This document shows, in pieces, positions 1 through 11,877 of a stretch of DNA of 64,000 nt (positions are counted from its first letter, which is position 1; each line of letters opens with the position of its first letter). The stretch is taken from the NCBI GenBank assembly GCA_002914805.1, contig JXTB01000064.1, positions 894,258 through 958,257 of the forward strand, written 5' to 3'. Below the pieces are notes generated by a model. The model worked only from the letters and a program-made list of their open reading frames with translations. It searched no databases and had not been told where the DNA came from. Source of the DNA: Parasponia andersonii (Eukaryota > Streptophyta > Magnoliopsida > Rosales > Cannabaceae). A program made the position numbers and the translations under genes.

Positions 1-1060
1 CCAATATACCATTTTAAAAAACGGGTTTTTACATAACTTGTGTTCTGTCAGAGCATTTTAGGCTGCCTCCGCTAACTGTTTTTTATTTTATATTTTCCAC
101 ATATATTATTGCAGAAGGACATACAGAAGTTACTTGCAGCATGAACAGAGTTGCATAAACGACCTTCGTGTGTTCGGAAGGGTGAAATAATTTAGCGTGT
201 ATAAATCTCTGCTTAAGACCATACACGAACTATTTTCCATCTTAAATTTTTGTAGGGAAGCGATATTTTATGTAAAAGATAATTTCAATTTTTGCAATAG
301 GGTACTTTAACATCATTGTATTTGTATTATATTCATTCATAGTTGCAATTTTCTTACTTGAGGAATTGTGAATTTTTGTTTTTCGGTAATTTCTTTGTTA
401 ATTCTTACTTGAAAAAAAGAAAGAGAAAAGACCACGGAATGTTTGGATAGAAATTTATTAGAAACATGCTTCCCGTTTTGCAATAATACGTGTTCAACTT
501 GATCTTGAGAAGTTTGCTGTCGATTTGTTCGATACGCACAGTATATAAGTGACTTGTCGTTTACTTAAAACAATTTTTGAACTGGATCAAAGGACCTGTC
601 ATTCTTCCGGTAAAGTTTGTTGTCGTATTTTGCACTAGCTTGATGCCAATTGTCGTTTATTATTTTTCCGTCGTTTACAGACTGAAAGTCAACTTTAGTG
701 GAAAAGATGATAGTTTGTGGTCGTTCTTCTCTGGAGACGACAAGTCCTTTCTCTAACAGTCTGGTGGATTTCGTTTCTAGGAACGACGTGACATTACTTT
801 GAAATTTCGTTAGAGGTCGAGAAATACGACGTTTTTTAAACAATGCCGTTTGTTTCTTTATCATGATACACGGTCCATTTTAAGAAAAATAACATGACAT
901 ATTCAGTTGACACGAAATTGATCCAAACGAAATTGATCCAAATTGACAATATTAATTAATTTCATTATCAAAATATATCTTAAAATATTAAATAATTATT
1001 TTATAAAAAATAAATGAATTACTTGTAAATAAATGAAAACAATAACCTAATAAACTAATT
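1..1060. other. AT-rich intergenic DNA, nothing recognised
   Basis: No gene, RNA or element with clear ends is visible. A 99-codon open frame on the minus strand (565-864) is lysine/serine-rich, has no motif I know and sits in low-complexity DNA, so I do not call it a gene. The motif gtcgttta recurs several times at about 480-700. Confidence 0.4.
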
Positions 1061-1061
1061 T

Positions 1062-1675
1062 ATATTAATAAAGTAAAACCGAAGTGAAAAAAAAAAAAAA
1101 TCAGAAAAGTGAATAATTATATTGTCTAGACTTATGATACGTCAATCTAAATAATGTTTTATTAAATACATAATATATGGATAACATGAAACCGATAAAA
1201 ATGAGTCAGACACCAATTGTCAATCTTTTCTAGTTCCTAAAAATTAGTTCAAAATACTAAAATTAATAAAGTAAAAATGAAGTGAAAAAAATGAAAAAAA
1301 AAAGTGAATAATTATATTGTCTAAACGTGTTGTGATACTTCAATCTAAATAACATTTTTATTAAATAGGTAATCTATGGATAACATGAAACTCACGCGAC
1401 AAAAATTAGTCTACATGAATTGCCAATCCTTTCTAGTTCCTAAAACTAAGTTCAAAATACTAAAATTAATAAAGTAAAACTGAAGTGAAAAAAATAAAAA
1501 AGTGAATAATTATATATGTCTAGATGTATTGTGATACATCAATCTAAATAACGTTTTTATTAAACTTGTAATGCATTGGTAACACGAAATTTACACGATA
1601 AAAATGAGTTGAATCGAATTGCAAGGCCTTTCCAATTCCTAAAAGTTAGTTCAAAAATACTAAAAGTAAGTTCGA
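1062..1675. repeat. Tandem repeat, three units of about 200 bp
   Basis: Three imperfect head-to-tail copies begin near 1065, 1264 and 1467, each opening with a motif close to aataaagtaaaa. Each then carries gtgaataattatat, a tctaaataa..ttttattaaa block, a ggataacatgaaa-like block and cttttctagttcctaaaa. The period is 198-203 bp and the units differ by point changes and A-run length. It resembles a short minisatellite or satellite fragment; no coding potential is seen. Confidence 0.75.
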
Positions 1676-2060
1676 ATGTATTTTGGTAGTTAACTTTCAA
1701 TTTTTTTTTTTATATTTAGTCCATGAATTATGTTTTTATATGTGGTCCATTAATTATTATTTTTTTTTCCCTCAATTCAGTTCCTAAGGTGAACTTATCA
1801 AATGTTACCTATGCTATTCATAATTTTTTTTTATTTTTTATTTTTTCTATTTCGTATTGAAATTTGTATTATAAAAATGGACTAAATCAAAGAGAAAAAT
1901 AAAAACACAATTCAGTTAGTGTACTATACCATTTGAAAGTTCAAGGGTAGCATAATATAGCATTTGAAAGCTCAGGACTAAGTCGCAAAAATTAGAGGTC
2001 AAAATTGGATTTTAGAATTCTTGCAAGGCCAAGATTAACAATGAGCAACATATCCTTTAT
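1676..2060. other. AT-rich spacer, no gene seen
   Basis: Low-complexity T-rich DNA with phrases such as tttagtccatgaattatg and gtggtccattaatta, of the type found in decayed plant repeats. No boundary or coding frame can be supported. Confidence 0.3.
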
Positions 2061-3275
2061 TGTTGGAACATATTAGTGTTTGGCATCCTATGATTTTCTG
2101 GTTATAATAAATAGTATATAAAAGTTCAGTTGTATTTCTATGTGTTCTTTATATGTAATCATATGAGAAGACTGTCGTGAAATTCCTCAACTGAGCAACT
2201 GAAGATGCCATCAACTTAGGTTCAATGGTTGTTTGTCTTGTTACATGGTCAACATGCATAGACTATAGGTTTACAAACTAGTTTTGTTAAGTTCATTGAA
2301 TTTATTGTTTATCTGATCTCTCTGCATATTTGTTTAGATAGTTTGTTAAGTTATTGCATGTAGTAATCTTAACATTTGTATGTTTAACTAGTTTGCATGT
2401 TGTGAGTCTGTCTCATTAGTGTCTCAAAATATTTTGTCAAGACGAGCTCTTCAGATCTGAGTTGTAAATATCATTATTAAGTTTGTCTCATCAGAATTTC
2501 TGAATATTTTATCATGATGACATCTTTAGATCTAAGGATATACGTAACAATACTTAGTTTGTTTTACTAGGATCATTGGATATTTTGTCAAGACAACACC
2601 TTTAAATTTTGTCCTTATTAATCTGATTTAGTGTTTCTGTACTTACTTATATAAATTAGAAGTTTCTTTTGAATAGGACTATGTGTCTTACGCTTTCCTA
2701 GAGATATTTTTAGAGACTCTTGCTTGCAAAGCATTCAGGTAAGAAGAAAATTTTAGGTACTTTTCATTCTAAGTCCTTTGTCCATTGAGTCTAGCTATTG
2801 AATTCATTTTGATGGTGAGACTTATGGTGATTTGAGTAGAAGAGGAATCTTGTGTGTTTGTGTTGGAGCTGAGAAGGTCAAGAATAGTAGAGCTGATGGG
2901 ATTTAAGTGACCATTTCACTTGCGGGAGCTCGTGATTGATTTGAGCACAAAAAAGATCTTGTGTGTTTGTATTGGAGTTGGGAATCTCATCAATAGCAGC
3001 TGAAAGGAGTTCAGCACCAGGTTGAAGACACAATCTCCATGAAGGAAATTGAAGTGTAAACGGGCGGTAACTAGAAAAGAGTTCTAGAATTCATTGCATA
3101 AGACTGTATTTGTGCTTCTTTCATATTTCTAATTGATTATTACACATTGAACTAGCTCCCGTAGATATAAGCACAATGTGGTTGGGCTTAACTATGATAA
3201 AATCTCGAGTATTTCTCTTTTTTATTTTCTCATTACTTTAAGTTTTCGCAAATCTTGAAATTTGGTAAGACAACA
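2061..3275 (+). mobile_element. Copia-like LTR fossil (probable)
   Basis: The stretch opens with tgttggaacatattag and closes with ggtaagacaaca, a start and end style common in plant Ty1/copia LTRs. It contains an imperfect internal duplication at about 2840-2990 built on atcttgtgtgtttgt.ttggag. No reverse transcriptase or other coding part lies next to it, so it would be a solo LTR or fragment. I could not find a convincing target-site duplication. The call rests on style rather than on a domain and is tentative. Confidence 0.3.
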
Positions 3276-3885
3276 GAGTAACCTAACTGAAGATATGTGT
3301 TTTTAAAATATAAGAACAGATACATATGTTTTTATAATCAGCAGACTATGTCGTTCTTAATTTGAAAACTACTTGTCGTTTCGATTCGTTAAAGAAGATA
3401 CGGCGTTGATTACTGCAAGAGTCAAAAGAAAAGTACAGTATTTTCTTTCCTTTCCTTGTACGTTTATTTTATTGAAGAATAGTAGCTAGTTTTGTTATGA
3501 ATATTATAATGTATTATGTCCAACGGTAGAAGAAACCGAAAAGATAACGATATCTTCAATTCTCACTTGAATCTTGATACTCAATCTTCTGGTTGATGCT
3601 CTGGCTAGTTGTCTGTTTAATAAATCCCAGCTTCCGATTAGAATCTCTATTAAATAACCCCTAAACGCCCTGGCTATCACCGTCACGATTGCTTAACCCA
3701 TACTTGCAATATTGCATTTAATTATAAATAGAATTCTATATTATTTATTTCACCGTAGGACCAGGAGAACATGAGAAAAATATTGCTCAATAATCACAAC
3801 TTGATAGTCAAATTACATTATATAGTTGCATAACTATATATATTAAGAGTAAAAAAAAATATTGAACAAGACAAGAGACAAGATC
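3276..3885. other. Upstream region of FBT copy A
   Basis: AT-rich DNA leading to the start of copy A. At about 3750-3790 is a sequence resembling the box shared by copies B, C and D (caccgtaggaccaggagaac then atgagaaaaatatt), but the core gagaaaacgttt is not kept. No other gene is visible. Confidence 0.4.
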
Positions 3886-6868
3886 ATGTGGAATACTCAA
3901 ATGAAACCTGTGATATTCTGGAGCACCATAATTCTAACCAAATAAGCTCAGTTAAACCAGTAATAACTACTGCTACTACTACTTCTTACTATCATCCTTT
4001 TCTGAAACTAATATTCCAACCTCTCCAAAGGCTACAACTCCTTTCTTCCCAACTAAGGCCGAGCTTCGTCCTCGGCTCGATCCTCGTGTACGGCCTTAAC
4101 CAAGGCTTCACAGGATCATTCGCCAAAGTGGTGGGAGACTACTACTATAAAGACGTCCAGAGAGTCCAACCTTCGGCCATTCAGCTCTACGGGGGCCTAT
4201 TCGCAATACCGTGGGTCTTGAAGCCCATCTGGGGCCTCATGACCGATGTATTCCCCGTCAAAGGCTACCGCCGCCGCCCCTACTTCGTTCTAGCCGGCCT
4301 CGTAGGCGCGTTCTCGGCGGCGATTATGGCGCTCGGCGGGAGATTGGCCCTGGTGGCCGCCTTGATCTGCTCGATGGGGATATCGGCGGCCGCGGCATCG
4401 CGGACATGACGATTGATGCTTGCATCGCAAGAAATAGCATTGAGGTTACTTCTTTGGCCCCCGATTTGCAAAGCCTCTGCGGGTTTTGCTCCTCCGCTGG
4501 GGCTTTGATCGGCTACTCCACCAGTGGATTTTTGGCTCATCTTCTTGGTCCCCACGTCGGTACTTCAATGGCTTAATTAATATATTTATGAATGATTGGT
4601 TTGTAGATTCTCAAATTGTTGCAATTTGGTTCAGAAAGCAGCTATTATTAACATTATTATATCTTTTAGTAATGTTAGAGACAAGTTATATAGAATAAAA
4701 TAACTCGATGGACGGATGTAGCAACATATAATTGGCCGTTATTATTTGTTAGATAATTTTTTTTAATCCACTCATTAATTGACACATACACTGCTACAAT
4801 CAATATTCAAGTTATTTTGGAAGACATCATGTCATGATATTTAGTATTTTTTTTCCCCTAAAGTGTGAATCGAATAATGCCTCATAACTATTTGTAAAAT
4901 TCCTTTTATATGTTTTAATCTAGAGTTTTAAGCTTTTTTGGCTGTGAAATTATAGCTTCGTTCGTATTGTGTTCGTATTGTGTCACGACCCAAAACTCGG
5001 GCCAGTGGCAAAAAGAGAATTTCACAAAGGTGAGAAATTCCTTGATTTATTTAAAAAATGTCAAAAGTTCTAGTTTTTATAAAAACGGTCCATTTAAATC
5101 AAATAATCGGAATTCTATTCCGTGAACCACTCCCACAGTTCGTATACACCATTAAACATAGATTAAATAATAATTAAAAATCACGAAATCACATAAAAGC
5201 CTAACCATCACCATCATCCACAACAAAAGTCAAATACCAGAATAGCATACATAAGTTTGAAGACAAAATAGAAAGCAATAATCTTTATTCAATACTAATA
5301 CAAAACCCAAATAATCCAAAGACTACGACAATAAATTCCTAACATTACCAAGAGCCGAACTGCAATCCAGATGATCTCTTACTTCTCTTGATTACCAAGA
5401 TCGCACTAGACATCACCTGATGAAGAAGGTAGGGGGTGAGCATAAAATGTCCAGTAGAAAAAATAATTACCTCGATCGAAAACATTTTAGTGATGGGGAA
5501 TTCCTGCATGATTAGTTTAGTCTAAAACATACATATATATATAATCTAAACCGGAAATCCATATATATATAAAAAGCAGTGTAATCAAAACCATCCAAAT
5601 CAACCCATACCTATGAGCTCTCATCCTCTCATCTGTGGAAACTCAGGATGATGGCACTAAGTATGCTTAATAGCCTGCCTGACACCTAAGCCCATACCCG
5701 GAGGGGACACCCGTGTATCGCCTACCAAACCTGGAAGGGCAACCTAATTGCCTACACCTGCCAAATAGGGAGGTAATCAGAAGTAACAAAATCCCACGCA
5801 AGTTTATGGACTTTCACCGACGGTGGGGCACGCAGCGCCATACTGTAAACCTACGATGCTAACACGGTGCTCATGTATGATCCTATGACACGTGCAATAC
5901 AGAACTGAAGTGTGAGAATAATCGTGCTCTGGTTTTTCAGTAAAATTAGCATACTAGATTTTTATAGAAAAACGGGTAGCATAACGGCCATATTTTTAAA
6001 ATACTCAAAATAACCTGCACTCAGAAAATTCCCAAAGCAATACAATATATATCTCATACAACCAGTTCCCATCATAGATATTCGAGTAACCAAAAATCAC
6101 ATTTGTTCTCATATATTGCAGAAAATATGTTTTATTCAAAAACGATATAAAACAGAGGTAATTGAGTCCCTACCTCACTCGAATAGCAATATCATGTTAT
6201 CGAATCCTCAAGGTGTCGTTGACGATCACCTGGAAGGTTGGGAACCAATTCTAAATCCTCGATCGTCCTCTTCCGAAAAACCAACTTCTCACCGGAGCTT
6301 CAATTCCACAAACGGACTTCTTCGCCGAATTCCTAGCACCCAAAATAACTAGGTTAGATATATAACTTGTCCAATTTGGGTCCGGACCCACATCGAGTCG
6401 GTGGCACGCAAAATAAGGTAAATCTCGACTGTCCCATCTCGATTTCTGTGCTGATCACCAAACATAGGTAATATATATATCAAACTTCTCCATTTTCTGA
6501 ATACATTCCAAAAAAGATAACAAAAATACAATCTTACGGCCGGATCAAAAAGTCAAACTTAAACTCAAAATATCCAAAAAAGACAACTTTCAATCCGGGC
6601 AAAATGGGGTTGAAATATATATACCTTGATGATCTTTGAGACGAGACGAATCCAACGGGACTGATTGAGGGTCGAATGGTGGCCGGAATCGCCGCCGGTG
6701 ACGAAAAAATCGAAACGGCGACTTGGAGGATTTCTGGCATTACAGGCAGCTGGCGAGGGACGGCGAAGCTTCGGCGTGGCCTGGCGAGTCGATGTCGGTC
6801 GATGGTGTAGGCGGACGACGGCCAGAGTGACTCCTGCAGTGGCCCCTACTTCTTCTGGCCGAGAAACA

Positions 6869-6914
<46 letters not shown>

Positions 6915-9342
6915 GGGGGAGAAGAGAGAGAAGAGAGAGGGAGAGAAAAGAAAAGGACAGAGCATGTGGCCCTATCTTATAGGGCTATGCAATTTTTCAA
7001 AAATTGCACATAAGTCCCCAAATTTCAAATCTCTATCAATCTAGTCTTCCAAAAATTATAATTTATTCCTTTTGCACAAAATTTTTGCAAATTAATTCCC
7101 CTAATATTTTATCCGAAAAATTAGTAAATTGTCTAAATTACCCTCCCAAAATCCGGCTTTTTACATATTAGGCCCTTAAAATTCAAAGCGTCAAAAATTT
7201 GGCACCAAAACTATGTTTTACGTATCTTTAATTTTGTATCTCATTGTTGTATCTCATGTGCCAAAACTAAGAAATGTATTTCGAGATAGTAAAATTAGGG
7301 GATATTCTTTCCATAAATATATTCTCTATGTTTTGTTGACTTTCGGATTTTTGGTTCTTAATTACAATTTTGAGAGAATTTCAGCCAAGTTTCGTGCTTG
7401 ATAAACCTCTTTTTGGTCTAATTATCTTATAATTTGCTCTTAGTATAAAACAAAAAAAATCAGAAGATAACTATATTGGTAAGAGATTTAAGAAGTAGTG
7501 ACTAGCATTTAGATCAAGAACTAAATTTCCTAAATATTTTACGAGACTAAAATATCGTGTGTTTAACCAATAAATAAACCAAAACAAGAAGCATATATAT
7601 TATATAGTAATACGAACAGAGAATGAGAAGTTACTTAAGTCTTTCTCGTTCATGAATTAATTTTCTCCTTGTTTGCAGGGAGCACTGGGTCTTTTGGCTT
7701 TTCCACCAGCTTTACTTGTTCTCCTGGGTTTCGCCATGTATGAAGAACAGAGAACAACCAGCCATAGTTCTAGTTATCATGAGAAAAAGGTTAGCATTTT
7801 TCTTACCCTTTTTTTCAGAAAGAAAATTTCATTCTAAAGTACTGAGTCTCAAACTTATGACCATTTATGCTAAAAGAAAATGTGGTTGATTACCACCACG
7901 GCTTTATTGGTATTTTTGAAAGGACTTAAAACTTAATAAGGTTCCAAATTATAGGCATATGCATTTAAAAAAAAAAAAAAAAGACTGATTACTCTACAAA
8001 CTTTCATAGGTATTTTCAAGCCAGAAAAGAAAAAGATGATTGTGCATACATTTGGGCAGCAGTTGGCATTAGCATTCATAATAGTAAAAAATTAAAGACA
8101 AAAAAATTACATATACGGGAGATCCTTTTCATAGGGTTCTCTCTTAATTGGATAAGTCCTAAATGTGTAATTGGTTATATGACTTAGAAGTTATAGATAT
8201 AACTACAATTATACATTATCTAGCTAATAAAGTGGGAAATGACAAATAATAGACCTCGAGGCTAAAAAAGTAATTAAAGGTACTCGAAATCTAATAATCA
8301 ATGTGGTGGGATGAATTTCATTACTTTCTAAACTTACTTATTTCTTTTCCTTCTCCTTATTTGTAGGCAACTGAAAAGTTAGGATTGGCAATGAGAGACA
8401 TGTACAAAACATTCTAATTCCCTCAAGTATGGAAACTATCACTTTACATATATCTATCTTTGGCTCTCAATATGAGTACAGATGAAGGCGAGATTTATTG
8501 GTACACTGACCCTAAAGCTGGTCCTGCATTCTCTCAGGTCCTCATTTTACTCAAACTTGAATTTATGATTCCCAGCTAAATCTATATACATATATACACA
8601 AATGTTAATGTTGGTTTTAGATACACAGTTGGTGTAAGATCAATCCTAATAAATGGTTACATGTTTTGTCACGTCTAACACTAACATAATCTATATTCAT
8701 AACGAAAAATCCTAAATCCTCTCTAAAGAAACCTCCATTCTTCCAATGAACACAGGAGTTTGTGGGGATCGTGCAATGGCATCCATGGTAGGAGTATTAA
8801 TCTATCACAAGACTCTAAAAGACTACCCTTTTAGAAGCATGCTCTTCTTATCACAATTTCTCTACAGTGTATTCGGGATGTTGGACCTCATCTTCATCCT
8901 CAGGTGGAACTTGGCCCTTGGAATCCCGGACTACCTGTTCGTTGTTATGGATGAAATTGTGTCCCAAATTGTCAGCAAAATCCGGTGGATACCGATGATC
9001 GTGCTGACCAGCAAGCTGTGCCCTCTTGGCTGAGGGCACATTCTTTGCGTTGCTGATGTGCATTGACAGTCTTGGCGCGTTGGCCGCCAAGTGGAGTGGA
9101 GGAATGGTCCTTCATGTGCAGCATGTCAACAAGAATGACTTCACAAACATGTGGTTGGTCATTCTCATTAGGAATTTTTCGAGGTTTTCGACTCTTGCTT
9201 TCATATTCTTTGTCCCAATATAGTTCGTCAATCTGAGGTTTTGATTCCATCGGATCTTTTGATGATGAACTCCACATCCATTGCCGAAGAAGATGAGAAA
9301 CTTGAGCTAGCACCTTTAAATAGTGAAAAATCTCAAGTATAA
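3886..9342 (+). pseudogene. Folate-biopterin transporter family pseudogene (copy A)
   Basis: A decayed member of the FBT/BT1 branch of the major facilitator superfamily. Exons by alignment with B and C: 3886-4555, 7679-7789, 8367-8537 and 8756-9342. The conserved KPIWGLMTDVFPVKGYRRRP segment is present in exon 1. Lesions seen: the ATG at 3886 is out of frame with the conserved frame, which opens only with GTG at 3888; one base is missing near 4395; a TAA lies at 8415-8417 in exon 3; 13 bases are missing at 8770/8771; two are missing near 9030; there is a further +2 disruption with a TAG at 9221. Exon-intron borders still look normal. Intron 1 (4556-7678) is swollen by a solo LTR. Homology with B and C continues past the stop. 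Similarity and gene order make it an old tandem copy; no functional product is expected. Confidence 0.9.
4981..7165 (-). mobile_element. Solo LTR in intron 1 of copy A
   Basis: A single LTR, read on the minus strand, of the same broad family as the LTRs of the 9501-19144 element. It starts tgtcacgacc on the plus strand. Blocks such as cgcctaccaaacctgg, ctacacctgc, aaacagaggtaatt and the tgcaatttttcaaaaattgc hairpin match those LTRs in reverse order. An (AG)n run lies at about 6872-6912. Flanks read tattg and tatta, a near-matching five-base duplication. With no internal part, LTR-LTR recombination is the usual explanation. Similarity to the other LTRs is moderate, so it is an old insertion. 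Confidence 0.7.
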
Positions 9343-9500
9343 TTAACTAGCTTTCTTTTTTTTCAAAAAAAAAAAAAATTAGGTGTAGAACTAGAAGTGG
9401 TTGTAGGGGCTTTATACGGTGTACAAATTTGATAAATATTGTATATGTTTGGAATTTATTGTAATTTTATATCATTTCAATGGTTTACAATTTTACAAAC
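9343..9500. other. 3' flank of copy A
   Basis: Sequence after the pseudogene stop is alignable with the 3' flanks of B and C (for example the atttcaatgg block), showing that the next element inserted about 160 bp downstream of the gene. The last five bases, caaac (9496-9500), are one half of that element's target-site duplication. Confidence 0.6.
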
Positions 9501-11861
9501 TATAAAATCCCAGATTTTCAAGGGGTATTTTGGTCATTTTAATGATTTCATTTAATAAGAGAGTGGTTTATTAGCAAAATTTTCTTGAAAATAGAGATTA
9601 AATTGCAATTATTAAGGACGAGATTGAAAGAATTTTGAAAAATGAGGGACTGTTGTGCAATTTTTTTAAAAATTGCACAGTTCATTACTACATGGCCACA
9701 TGGACCATCTCATTTTCCATCTTCTCTTTCTTTCTCCTGCTCGGGACCTTTCTCTGCTCTCTCGTCCTCGTCAAGCCGTCGAAGGACTGAGCCCTAGTGG
9801 AAACTCGTAGCCGACCTCGTCTTGCCCCCTACCACTGACTGGCAAAGCCTTCCTGCACCGACACAAGCTTATTGCCAACCTGTTGCAACCGTCAGAGTGT
9901 CGCACCGTCACTGGAGAAGAAATGAGGCCGCGGAGAATATTGATTTTCTGGGGTCATTTTGGGCTATTTTAGCTCACGTTCTTGGGCTGATTAGATTCGT
10001 ATCATCGAGAGGAATCTCCCGGTATCTATTTTGTGATCCTATTTTGCCTTTGAGTTTGAGTTTGTCTTTTTGATTTGGCTGTTGGATTGTATTTTTGATG
10101 TCATTTTTGATGTCATTTTTGGAATGTTCTCAGAAAATAGAGAAGATTAATATATATTGACTATATTTGGTCACGGACACAAAAAAATTGAAATCAAACG
10201 ACGTAGATTTTATCTCATTTTATATGTCACAAGTCCGATTTTAGCCCTGATCTAAATTGGACGAATTATATGTCTAACCTAGTTATTTTGAGTACTAAGA
10301 ATTCAATAAAAAAGTTTGTTTATTGATTTGAAGCTCCGTTGAGGAGTTGATTTTTCATAAGTGAATAATCGAGGGCTCAAAATTAGTTCTCGACCCTCCG
10401 AACTATCGTCTAACAACTCCTTGAGGTTCTAATAGTTTGGTATCACTATTCTAATGAGATAGAGATTCAGTTACCTCTGTTTTATACTATTTTGAATAAA
10501 TCTTATTTTATGTTACATATGATGACTAACATAATTTTAGAATTGTTTTAGATATCTGTGATGAAATTAGATTATATGATATGTATTGGATTGCTCTGAG
10601 ACTTTTCTGAGTACAGGTTACTTTTGGATATGTTAAAATAGGGCTGTTATACTACCTATTTTCCTATAAAATTTAATTAACAATTTTATTGAATACTAGA
10701 GCATTATTTGAATTTAAATTACTACATAGTTATTTCTACACATCAGTTCAGAGTACACATATCATAGCATCACACATGAGTTCTAAGTTAGCATCATGAG
10801 GTTTTACAGTATGGCACAATGGCTCCACCGACGGTGCAGAGTTGGTGAATCTGCATAGGGTTTTTCTTCTGATTACTTTCTCATTTGCAGGTGTAGGCGA
10901 TACAGTTATCTCTCTAGGTTTAGTAGGCGACACATGAATATTCCCTTCGAGTATGAGCTAGGTATCAGGCAGGCTATATGGCACATGTAATGCCAACATC
11001 TTAGTTTTCATTGATGAAAGGGTGTGAACTCATAGGTATAGGTGGATTTGTGTCATTTATTAGCAGACTGATTGATTTTGGATATCATGCTTTCGTATGC
11101 ATATATTTATATATATATATATGGAATATTAGATCTGGAAATGGTTATATGTATGTATATATATGGTTTACAAATGTGTTTTGGATTAAACTAACCATGT
11201 AAGGACTCTCCACCACTAGAATGATTTTTAAATGAGATAACAATTTTCCTACTGAGCTTTCAAGTTCACCCTTTTTACTTCCTTTCAGGTGACTATTCAT
11301 TTGAGATAGCTGTCTCGATGGCTACACAAGTCGCTTGGCTTATACTTATAGTCATATTCCTCTTTGGTTGATCCTTATACTTTGCCCTATTCTTTCTTCA
11401 CGTCTAATTATTTAACTAAGTTTATTGTATTTGCTAGTACATGTATGATGATGTTTTTACTACTATTTGAGGATTTAGTATATAAATAGGACACTGTGAT
11501 TCCTAAGGAGCATATTTTTAAAATTTTTAAATACTTGAAATTATGACTAACTCTGTAAATTAATTTTTGAAAATTCGGATTCGATATTTGCGAAATTCAT
11601 TTATTTAATAGTAAAGTTTATTCAGCTAAGTTTTTTTTTTCAAACAACTTAACTATATTTTCTTAAATCTTAATTGATGATTCTTTCTTAAGAAACTAAA
11701 CTAAAGATAGACCTTTTGTTATACTGAATTTTTAATGATTTGAGGCCTATAATGAAATATTTAACTACTTGGTTTCCGTTGAAATTTTGCAAATTTTTTA
11801 TTCATCTTTATTTACACTCAAAATTATTAAAAGTCACGGCTTTGGATTTCCGGTCATGACA
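9501..11861 (+). repeat. 5' LTR of the LARD-like element
   Basis: It matches 16556-19144 along its whole length. Landmarks include ggtcattttaat near the start, a gagggact block, a pyrimidine-rich stretch at about 9715-9770, ggtgtaggcgatacag at about 10890, and the end ggtcatgaca. Apart from the nested MITE and TA-run differences the two LTRs are collinear. Confidence 0.8.
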
Positions 11862-11865
11862 GAAT

Positions 11866-11877
11866 TGGTATCAGAGT
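11866..11877 (+). other. Primer-binding site (initiator Met tRNA type)
   Basis: tggtatcagag lies four bases after the 5' LTR and is complementary to the 3' end of plant initiator methionine tRNA, a common primer of plant LTR elements. It fixes the LTR end and the + orientation. Confidence 0.85.

Noticed and set aside
565-864. 99-codon minus-strand frame near the left edge.
   Set aside because: No recognisable domain, no visible promoter or splice partner, and low-complexity DNA around it. It cannot be excluded but is not supported.
4486-4698. 70-codon frame over the end of exon 1 of copy A.
   Set aside because: It runs out of frame through the exon end into the intron; the real exon ends at 4555.
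6665-6982. 105-codon frame ending in an arginine/glutamate repeat.
   Set aside because: The repeat is the translated (GA)n run inside the solo LTR.
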